Shown: positions 13,201-25,200 of the stretch, in pieces
Layout of the letters: the number at the start of each line of letters is the position of its first letter
How positions within the stretch are numbered: position 1 is the first letter of the stretch
Assembly: GCF_014529535.1 (NCBI RefSeq)
Contig: NC_050736.1
Location: 4,030,001-4,094,000, forward strand
Direction: 5' to 3'
Length of the DNA stretch: 64,000 nt
Origin: Bradysia coprophila
Lineage: Eukaryota; Arthropoda; Insecta; Diptera; Sciaridae
The notes under the pieces: model-generated
What the model was told of the DNA's origin: nothing
Databases searched by the model: none
The model's input: only the letters and a program-made list of their open reading frames with translations
Made by a program: the position numbers and the translations under genes

Positions 13201-16200
13201 TATATCTTGAATTTACTTTTTCGAAAACGACTATATCAACTGACATGAAAGTTATTCTTAAATATTAATGATTATCTACTGCCTCAAGTCTCAGTGACAA
13301 ATTAACTATGTCAAGGATGTTAATCATTTTAAAGATCACCACTACTGTCCCGTAGTAAGCCAGCTCCAAATTCCATTTCATATTCTAAATATGACGAATA
13401 TTAAAAACATCAGCGCAGAATATAATTCAAATTTTTTTTTTCGCTCTAGTTAGTTGATCCGTCACAATGAGATTGTGAAATTTTGGTAAATGTTTCGAAA
13501 TTGCAAACTTCTCGTTGTTCCTCAAATAAAATAATCTAGATTGACTGATGACTTTATAGAACCCCCAAACATCTACAATTAGTATAAAAGAACCCCGACA
13601 ACTGTGGCGGCTGACAACTCTGAAATGTAGAACAAACGAATATTGAATTCAAAATGCCTAGGTTTACGCAATAAAAAAATTATTTTCTCTTTAGTTTTCC
13701 GTATAATTTTCCTCAATTTTCCCGATTTTCCTTCATTTTCCTTATTTTTCCTAATTTTTCCTATTTTCCTTAATTTTCCCGATTTTCTCTAAAATTTTCC
13801 CTAAAATAGTCCCTGTTTTGAAATGTATTGAACTAAAGTTCACATGTCGAGTCGAAGAGAAAACAAGAAAGAATATCTTCTAGGAACAGGTAATCTGTTA
13901 TCGATACGGGCGGCAAAGTCATCGTTATGACAAGAATTAGCCATGAGCACTGGCCTGTGTTCTCTTATATAGCAATAGCAGAATATGTGGTGCAACGAGT
14001 GAAGTAAAAGATTTTGTATCAAACACTAACCTATATCAAAATAAGTAACAGATTTAGTCGTTATACGGCGTTAATGGCCTTACGGATATATTCTTACGGG
14101 TTGAAAAATTAACAAAAAAAATCCACAATTCATTTAAAGGTTCATTACCTGACACAAGGGCAAAAAGACTTCCCCAATCGAGTCATCTCTAGAAAATCTA
14201 TCGTAATCAAAAACATGTAAATGCAGTACCTGAAACGGAAATTTAATGTTAAACAATTTTCGACAAAACACCGTGTCAAACGCTGTACCCTGGATTGTAG
14301 TTTTTGAATCGGGAATCCTTCGAAATAGAATGTCTCATTCCATCGCGGATTCAATGTTCGTCGTTTGATTTTGGTTTCCAATCGATGTTTTTTATCGGGC
14401 AATAATGTAACTTTAACATATGGATCAGATGTCCCGCTAAGATCTTTGGCTGGCAGCTCCTTTCCCTGAATGGACCGAAATTTTTAAACGAACAGAATAA
14501 CGTTGACGAGGCAGTTTTTACTCACTTGCATTATTTTTAATATCAAATTCGTGTTTTGGAAGTCATATTCAATGGAGAAATGAATTTGTCCAACATTTTC
14601 GCTTGGTTCCGAATTATCGATATACATGTCGACCATTGATACGCTACGATTCTGTAGAAACGCCATCTTATTTTGTGATTCATTTGATATTTATGCACGC
14701 AGAAAATGGTACGAATGAAAATAAACCAAAAAAGGAAAAACGGATTTCGGCTCGTTATGAATAATTCCTTGATTTAAAATTTAATCTTTTTTGTTTGTAA
14801 AAAACTAGACATCAACACCAAAGGCTGTGTTATAGTTGGGATGGTAGAAGAATTCAACGTCTACTATCGTTCTAACAGCAAAGTGAAGCACATTGGATAG
14901 AAAACACTGAAGTTTCTGTTGAATTGTGTTGTTTTGTTCTGTTTACTGTTGTTGAAAATACGTTCCAAGGTATGCTCCCTAATTCATCGCTTACATTTAT
15001 GTGGGAAAACTCCTTTTTGTGTTTACATTTTTCATTCACGACGTAGGTATAACTCTTTGTTAAATGTCACTTAATCTCTCCGTGCTTTTTATCACCATTC
15101 ATCTTACTTTCTACCCTTTCTACCCTTTCACCGTTCGTTTCTATCGCAAAAGTGTGCACCCTCCTCAAACTGAATAGGATTTCCCGAACCGTAAAATTTC
15201 TTTTTGGTCTTAAATCTGATTTATCGATGGTATTGGGCAAGACGATACGAAAAAAAAAAATTGATAAACAAAATGACTGCCTAATCTAAAAGTGTTAAAT
15301 AAATTATTTATTTATCTGTGGTTCTATTCAAGAAAAAGATTGAACTTCCGCTCGATTAAATAATTTTTGATTCTTTTTGTGATGGAAATGGTTTGATAAA
15401 TATTGCGATCATTGAACTATCATAACACATAGATTTAGAATAAATGATATGTTTAAAGGCAGTAGTGTTATACCAAAATGTTCTATTGAGCTTTGAAGGA
15501 AGCTTGTTGTTCGAATCAAAGTTGATTGTTCTATTAGCAGAAGTTCTGGTTATAGCACGTATTTAAAGGAACGTAGACGCTCATTACAATTTAAGGCGAC
15601 ATATATAGTTTCTAAAAGTTGAAGAATTAATAGTAAAAAATCAATATTCTTACTGTTAAGGCCTGAATACTGACCTAAAAAAGGAGATTAAACTGTTACA
15701 GATAGCTATATCATCTGTCATCGACAAACACGACAAAAATAAATACTCAGCTTTACTTTATATCGTCTTATATAGTGTAGAGTGTATGTTTAAAAAAATG
15801 AAGTAAAAGATTTAAGTTTCTCGAAAATAGTTAGATTAATGCAAGTAGTAGATTTGAAAACTGCTTGTCGTCTGCGAAATGTCTATGCCTAAATATTGAC
15901 ATTTCACCGAAGAAATTCATCGATAATTTATTAGATGTAGCTGACCCTGTGTCCGTCGCTAAACTATCAATACCAAGTTTCGAACTGGAACCGTTCTTGT
16001 GACAGTAGTGTTCGTGTGATGTAACAACATCTAACAATAATACCTTCTAGTTAAGACAGTTAAGACACAAACATCAATTGAAGAGTTGAAATTATAAGAA
16101 AAATAAAATCATAAGGAAAGATGAGGTGATAGAACAATTAAAGAAATGAATACAGCCAACGCACTTCAAGCAAAAGTGATCACAGTCGACAGCTGTCAAA

Positions 16201-19200
16201 TAGAGTACTATTTTGTATGAAATGGTTTTTAACAGTGTTTTACAGTTGTGTGACACTGTCAAGTTTCAGTACACTATTTAGAGTACCACTCATGCTTGAG
16301 GTGCGTTGATACAGCTGAAACGGTCAAGCTTCAAACATGAATTGTTTTATCGGTAATCGGTTGCGTGTATTGTTTTACCACCTGGTCTATTATTGTTTGC
16401 ACAATATTTTAAGAAATCCAGACCTCATGGTAACAGTACAACAACTTTCAATTGTACCAATTTCAACAAACTGTTTTGCCTTAGAACAATTTACTCCATT
16501 AAAAGAGTTGCACGAGAAATTTGGCAAGGGTGGTCAATGATCCTAATGTTCCATTATCATAAAAATCAAGAATACGTTTATTTAGACTATGGATTATGTC
16601 TTCTTGCCATATTTTTCGAGAAACTCTCAACTCCATCGAAACTTTGAGGAAAATCCATTTACAACTTACAGTACGATCCTTCGTATTTCCACCAGTATCT
16701 CTCTCAGCACCGGTACTGGATCCTCCAGGGGATCGTGTTTGAGGGGTAGCAGATCTGTAAATGTAAATGGAAGCCAATTAAATTTTATTCGTCATTCAAA
16801 ATCTCTGTTTCAATGAAAGAAAAGTCGGTTAACTGTTGAACATAAAAAGAAAAAAGTTTTGCTTTCGACACCGAAATTGTGAGCTCGACAATGCACATAA
16901 AAATTTCCGTTTTTCAGTTATCGCTTGAACCAGCTTATGCAACATTCTTTTAGCAGAACGAATAACTTTCCAAAAGAATTGTGATGAGATGCAGTTAAAT
17001 ATCTAAATTACTATCTTTGGGGCAAATGACGTAGTCAGAGCGATTTCTTTATTAGACTTTGGTCTGTAAATTTTTCGGAGATAACAAAACGGTTTCTTTT
17101 CTCCATATTGTAACATAGCAAAAGTTTCTCTTAACGATTTCTTCATCTGTTGAACCAATTTACATAATGTTTGAATGCCTTATATTCCTATTCAACATTT
17201 TTGCTGCTTGTGTTCGGTCATTCATTATATATGCCAGACAATTATTTTTCACAATGACTGTAAAATGATTGATGAACATTAGTGACAGCATGATTGAAAT
17301 TTCAATTTATGCTTTCCCTAAATGAAAGATCGGTGATAATTAAACAAAAAGACTTCTCCCCATTGGAGAAGATGCATACCAACGTAAGATTGGATTGTCG
17401 TCCATTGGGGAAATGATAAATGGCACAATTTAAACTTATCGATTTGAACTTACCTATTGTTTGTGGTATTGTTCGTGGCGTAGTATTCGAGTAAAGCAAC
17501 TATCATTTCAAATGACCGAGTCATTGCAGCCCACATATTAACTTCTATGACAAATTAGTCTTATTCACTTTTCTCTCGTTTAAAAAATTATTTCTTTGAT
17601 TTTCATTGTTCATATATAATGAATATTGTCAATTCACAACCAACTCAAGTGTATAGTTTTAATTGAATCGCTTCAAGTCTGCGACTTTGAATATAATACA
17701 AATCTATACTTAAGTCTATCGTAAGACACAATTTATTCAATTGAATACCTTTACAATCAATCTCACAGAGCGATGAATAAATCTGCAATATTGGAAATTG
17801 AGAAGAAGTCAGATCGAAAAAAATAATCTTTCTCTGCTTCAGCTTCTTCAAACTTTACACACTTCATTACAGATTCCAGAGCGTACAGCATAAATTCCTT
17901 TCTGATTTGCTGTGACTGTACATCGCATAAATAATTTTTTTTTCGGATAGGGTTATAGTAGAAAAAGGAATTTGTTGCCAAGAGTCACTGTTATGAATAA
18001 TAACAAAAGAGCTATGGTGGTGACCCCTCCTAATCTTTCAATTCAAATTTTTTCCAATAAAAGTAGTAGGTCATCGTTATTAAAAACAACAACTACCTAT
18101 TTCGTTACATTTACCCTTACTGTATGTTCGACGGTACCAACATTAACACCGAAGGTTAATAAAAAAAAATCACAAAACCTTTGTGGTGACAAAGGTCAAC
18201 AAATTTGTGTTTATGTTATGATGCCAGATGCCATAAAAATACAATAAAATTCACCAAGCACTTAACTCAATTTTTTCCCTATTTTACTTATTTACCTTTA
18301 TTGACCGACAAGTGCTTTGAATAAACAATAATTACACAATTCATTACAGAGTAAAATAAATGGCGAATGAATATTATATTACTTATTACCCACTTAATAT
18401 GCGAAAACGGCGTATGTAAGACAATACATTCGACATTTTTTTATAGGAGCTATTTGACTAATTATGGACATTCATTTTAAGTGTATAATTTACAGCAACA
18501 GTACACCCCGAAAGTTTATACGAGGACTTGCTTGATTTGAACGTAGCGAAATAAGATAATTTTGTGAGAATGAAAAATTCGCTTGTCTCGTTTCAAAGAA
18601 ATAATAAATCTAACCGTTCGTTGGTTGAAAGTTCTATGAATACATTTAATAAAAAAAAATCCGAAGACTTTCAAAAGAACGAAAAGAAGTAAAAGAAAAA
18701 TTGATAAATTGCTTGGGAAAAGTGCAAGTAATTTCGTTAGCTGAGACGAGAAATCTAACATTATAAAAAAAAAATGTAATTACTATGCAAACTCTCTCCA
18801 TTTCACTATCTGCCATATATACATTATAAGGTGGTGTACCCCAGTATTACCTCACAGCATTATTAACGCTTAATTGCATATTTCACAGTCATTTGGGTTC
18901 AATTCAATGGGCTGTTCGGCACCCAGATTCAATCGATAAAGGAGATTGTTTGGAGTAGGAATTGCTGGAAGGAAATTGTTTTCGAATTGTAGTAGCAGAG
19001 CACTTGTTTCGCATTCTTCATTTCAAAGTATAAAGGATAAAACTATAAGAATATTTTAATTGAAAGGTATATACATATACCTATAAAATTGTACGGTTCA
19101 ATTGCTGTACAAATAGTTAAAAGGGGCAATTTGGTAATGGGATTTAAACGAATTACTCTAATTGAAAGTTATATGATTTATGAGAGAAGGTTAAAAGCTA

Positions 19201-22200
19201 ATAAACCGTTGCAAATTGCCATCTGTTTTTATTTATCGTCAGCTTAAATAAATTATTGCCAAATTTTGGTTATTACTAATGAAAATGTCAGGGTAAAATG
19301 GCTTGCATATACACACAAATATGTATCATGGTGTTGTTAACTATAACAATAATGGATGGACGAGACTCATTAAAATGAAACTGAAAAATTCTCTGTGAGC
19401 TTTGTATGCTTATTTATAGAAATAACATATAAAGCGATGCCGCAAACGCCCATAATTCCGTTCCGAGCCGCTCAACGATACAAAGTTTCACCCAAAAATC
19501 TCATTTTCTCATATATTTTTTTACAGTCTATAGCAAAATTGCATAAGTGTATGTTATTCATGCTCGTATCGGAAAACTCCGTACATGTACTCTGCATATA
19601 TCGATTACATTTTCCAGCAATCAACAGAGTGTTTACTTAAATTTAACCACGTGGAACAAACTAAATGCCCTCAGGATATGCAACAAAGTAATTTTAAATG
19701 ATGATTTTAACATTATCATCGGACGAGATGAGAGAGTTCCCCAGCATTATTAATATTTTGCTATTACGTCACTAACGATTATGGGGGTACCGTTTAATTG
19801 CTTCGATTTCGATCGACTGATAATACCGAAAATTTTTGGTTTTAATTAGAACATTTTCATCAAAATTTTATCACAATCAACTATTCACTCTTGATCAAAT
19901 ATATTCCAGGGTAAACGTGTCACAAAATTTTATTTTTCCACTCAATGTCGATCCATTGTTATGATGATACACTCTATCATACATCGACATTTATTCGAGA
20001 CTGTTAACCCAGTCTCGGTGTGATTTCTTTTTTCTCCTTTTTTTTCCACACAAAATTGTTTCAGCACAACCACACTTCAATTAATTTTGAAAACAACACA
20101 TATTTCAAATTCTTTCTGAATTTGAACTAACGAACTGAAATAGTCGAAAAAGAAAATCGTAAAAAAACCAAAAAACAATCCACAAAATTTTCTTATGTTG
20201 TGCATACAAATTTTCAACTCTGGATGATGGCTCAGGGAAAAATAAAAAATATATATTTTCTCGCCTGTACGAGTCTGGTTAACAGGTCTTTTGCTGACAA
20301 ACTTACATATATATACCATGTTGTATATAGAGTGTGCTCCTACATAATACATATTGAAAGTTGAAATACAAGGAGAGCACTCGCTTTTCCCAGAATTAAA
20401 TATTTGTATGTATATGCATCCCTTCAATGTATATAGGTGTGCGATACGTATTTTATTAAACGAGGAAGTTTTATGTGGCTGGGGTAGTATACACACAGCT
20501 TTCCAAAGGAAGTTCACTATATTTTCATGTTTTTATACAAAACATTGAGCGTACGTATACTTTCTTCGATGTTATCGTCTCACTCTCGCATCGGCATTTC
20601 GGTGCTGCTATCATTCACACTTGTACGTACATATATGTATTCAAATGTGTGTGACGATCGTTGAACATTTCTTCATTTTCAGGGTTAAATATTTTTAAAA
20701 TGAAAACATCGAGAGAGACAGACTGTAGAAATTATATTTCGTTTATTCCAACCACTGAAGATGAGCATGACAGGGCTAAATAACTGTTCTACGATGTCCC
20801 TTGGCATATTGCTCATGGCACAGGTTACAGTTTTATCCTCTTTTTCTCATTTGTTCAAGTGCGTCTACAATTGGAACTGGAGCATGTAAATTTTCGTGAT
20901 GGAGTAATATCGTACGTATAGTACGGGGACCAGATATTATTAACACTTAGAGGCTTTTTCAAGCGTCTTTTCTCTTTGCACCGAAGAAAGGGGAAAGCAA
21001 TTTATATAATATTTGTGTACATCTTCTTGATGATGATACATTGCGAATGTCATTTCACATCACAATATTTGTATATAAAATTTTGATTGAGTGTGGTGGA
21101 ATGGTAGACTAGGTACTTAAATATTGTTGGAGATTTTTAGTGGGGTCTTTTAGTAGTTTGGTTACATTATTTTAATAATTCTCTTGATCATGCATTTCAG
21201 AAAAGTTTTTATTTTCTTGGTAAGCTACAAGTATTTCTGCTTGGTTATTTGGCTGACTGAGCTTTAAAATAAAAATGTAAGACAACTCTGGGTCTGTAGG
21301 GTACCTTTAGTTCAGAAGTAAGTGACTGAACGTTTGCACTTTTCGTCCCTAGTTATATAAATAACAAATTACCAACTAGCTGCGTAATGGCTATTCACAC
21401 ATCTCTTACGATTATGTGTGAATTTTTTTGATCCGCGGCGTAGCCGAGTTTTACGCACGAAGTGAGATACACGACAAAACCAACACTAGGTCTGCCGCCA
21501 GTGAACGGTTAGCTAAACAGAAATTTGAGAACTAAGTCAAGTCTAGTTTCAATTCGAGTGGAATGAAATTATTTTCGCATTTTTATTGTGATATTCAGAA
21601 TGTAATCTAATACGTACGGAACATCGGTTGATTGCTGATGAAAGGAAACTTCTGCATGATAAACTTTCTGTATGAAAACAAAAATGTATTTGTTCTACAT
21701 CGTTCATTTCGAGGTTTATTTATTTTGTAAAGCTATTTTTGGAATGTGAGTAAGTATAACTGCAAGTCTGAATACCACCGCCAGAAGGAACGGAATAACA
21801 CGTGAAATGGTATGTTAAAACTAACATATAACGCTCTAAATTTATTGTGATAACTTTTTTCTCTCAATGAAAACAATGAACACATAGTTGGAAAACTGTG
21901 ATGAAAAATTCTATAAATTTCTATTCGAACAAACTGGATCAGTTCGAAAATATGTCAGGTGTACGGGATGCTATCTCATGAATATAAGTATGAAATTGAC
22001 GTAAGCAAGACTGTGGACATAAAATAGTGTACATAACTATGTTAATTCCATGTACAAGCTTATGTACATTCGGCCGTAAACTTCATCAGTTTTGCTAGAA
22101 TTTGTTTGAAAATGCAAAAGTTATTTTCAGTGAAAAACAGCTTCCGGAGATATAGTGAAATTAGTTTCCTAAGAAATTTGAATGAATAAACTAAACATGG

Positions 22201-25200
22201 AACTGGGACGTTATTTTACTAGACGTAGTTTCAATTTAGGATTTTAATTAAATTTGCGCTGTTTCGTGCATTCATATGTCCATCGTTAGATGTGATGTAT
22301 AGTGTTGATATGTTGGGAAACATTAAGATTTATCGAGTCTGAAATATCTCATCCAAGTCTCATTCACTTCAGAATAGAATCCATTAACCGAAGTTTTTCC
22401 GATCCCATCGAATGTACCTTAATTACATTTACGGATAATATAACTTTTGATATTTTAATCGCATTAATACCTACTGATGTGGAGAAATTTTCGTCCGCCC
22501 ACACAAAATATTTGTTTAATTTAATTTAATTAAACTACACCAATGTTGGTATAGGGCCAAATCTACCCCCCGTATGTAATATCAAAAGCAAAATGCAAAC
22601 AATTGGGTAATGCATAGTTTCAACGTTCTGTTTACATTGGAACTTTCCGAAGAAATTCAGAGCATCAAGAATTGTTGTAACATACACCACATACCAAAAA
22701 GCGGTTGCCATGGTTGTATTGATTCACACATATTTTTGTGTTATTGTATAACTGGAAACATAAACCGATGAACTTTTCTGACCCGGATATTTCGTTCAAA
22801 AATGGTTAATATCGTCGGTTTTTAAGAAAGTTTATCTTTTACAGTGACCTCGACCCCTTTCATGTGTCATTTAGAGCGGAAAAAAATGTCTCAAACGCAA
22901 CCAAATATTAGAAAGAAATAAATTTGGATAGAAGGTATAACAAACGAGAGTGTAATTGAGTTAAGTTGAGAGGTTACACCTTACACCATCTGAATAGGCT
23001 CGAGAGCTTTTTTAATTGAAATAAAGAGGTTGTTTGCTGCGACGTACATAAATGATAACTTGGTCGATGCAACACACTGTGAGGAAATACAGTACGCACG
23101 CTCGGCAATTCGCTTTACCTTCAAAAGACGAACGGAAAAGAGACGAAAAGTATTCAGAAAAATGCGCAGTGTGAAATGTTTTATGTTTGAACACGACCAT
23201 CCATTGAAAAGCTTTTGTTAGGAATGCCATTCCTCTCACGTGAGTTCTCTCTGCGTACACATTTGGCGGTCTTGTATATACAGGCACTTAAAGCATATTT
23301 GAGTTCATATTACATCCGGATGTGGGCTTTAGAAAGCTGTCATCCGAGGTGAATGTTGGGAATTTGGAATTTTTGTCGAATGCGTTATTTGACTAACATG
23401 GTTCCCACTTACCCGATTAATGGAGTCTTTAAATTCAAGAAGCCATTTATTTTCCGGTTTATATTGTTTGCTGCTACTTGTGTATGACCAATGGGAGTTT
23501 GTGGCTGCTGTTGTTGAACAGGCTTTACGGGTGTTACGTCCTGCGGAGCCTCAATCGTAGGTTGTTGAAGTCTGAAATTAGAAAATGTGAATTGAATTTT
23601 TAAGACAAATTTCCGATCAGACATCATCGATTTCCGTTCGTAAATTGTATTGTGTAGAAGAGATTGATAAACTATTTAATCTGATAAGAGCATCCCTTTC
23701 ATAAGTTAACTCACTAGAAAAAATTATTTATCGGCAAACATTATAAAAACTTCGTAATCCAATTTTGAAAATGAACGGTATATTGATACGTCTTTTTACA
23801 GAAAGGTCTAAATTAGATCCAGCAAAATTGTTTTTTTGCCATTCAGAAGTCGTTGACGAACTTTTAATGTTTGATTTGAAATTGATGTAAAAAAGAAGAG
23901 TTTGTCGATTTTCCAACAACTGTCGGGAGCACGAGAGCATACAAATAAATTCAACGTTTTAAAAGAGCTTTTCTTAACCTTAGAGAAATGACAAGTGTAT
24001 TACAATATAATAATTAAATCTATTTCTTCGTATGTATAAGTCTGGCGTTTGATGGGTAATCTACTACTTCATTCGTTAACATGCATTACGCTATAATTAT
24101 AATCTACGAGTTATGTATGTATCCTCAGCCCGTTGTCAAATTGTAACGTTAAAAAACACTCTGAATTTGTTTCCCGTTTCGCTAGGATGCTTGCATCTGA
24201 GACTTGCATCTGAGATCACAGACGCATCCTTAATGAACCAATGAACCTTAATGATTAAATTAGATTTTGTTGTTGTGGACAAATCTGATGAGTTCGAACT
24301 CACAAACTCTTCAATGCGAATTCTCGGTTAACACGCTGCGCTTTGAGGAACACTAATGAAGAAAGATTTCATTCAGCATTTTTCGTTCAGTGAATGTTCC
24401 CATCGAACTACCCTTACACAGATAAAAATATGGACCTAGATCTAAATCTTTTTGGGATTAACAGTACGCGGGCGTGGGGTAATTTGGCACACGACGTAAA
24501 AATAGGCGAAATTTTAAGTTCGTAAAAGGTAGACTCGCACACAATTTCTAGTTACCAATATTCGTAAAAGGGAAAATTAGTTCATGTGTAGGCTAACAGA
24601 TTATTTGGCACATAAAATTTGCGCGTACGAGATTGTGAAAAATTGATTTCAAAAATGTAATTTTTTTGCTTCGTGTGCCAAATTATCCGAATTAGCCATT
24701 TTGAGATTTTTTCGATGTCGACATGTGTGAAATGTGAAGCGAGGCCGAGGGGTGACTCACTTCTAGATTAAATGGATTAAATGGATTTAATGGATTAAAT
24801 AGGAAAAACTTCATTTTTCTGTAAAAGTCTTAAAAATTGTTGATTTTGATCGAACCACGTACTACAACTCATACTACAATGTTAAAAAGCGAAAAATCCA
24901 CTTTTAGGAGTTTTTGGTGTAAAGTGGATTCAATGGATTAAATAAATTTAATACCATTTTTAACAAAAAAAAAATTCCTATACCTCACGAGTACTTAAAC
25001 GAGCTGGGGATCGTGCAAATCTATTTTTCGCAATTACTTTACAAATTTTTCAGGTGGGTAGCCTAATTATTTCGGTAAAACTAAAAAAAAAATTGGATTA
25101 AATTGATTAAATAGATTAAATGGATTTAATGGATTTAATGGATTTAATGGATTAAATGGATTTAATGGATTAAATGGATTTAATGGATTAAATGGATTTA

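Noticed and set aside
17302..17499. Minus frame with an acceptor and donor near 17453-17500 that might be a Syt7 linker exon
   Set aside because: The candidate 46-bp exon does not fit the phase-2 junction between exons 2 and 3; the required frame meets a stop.
20077..20517. 146-codon minus frame in Syt7 intron 2
   Set aside because: No recognisable domain, unusual residue use, and no splice or expression support; long frames occur by chance at this frequency.
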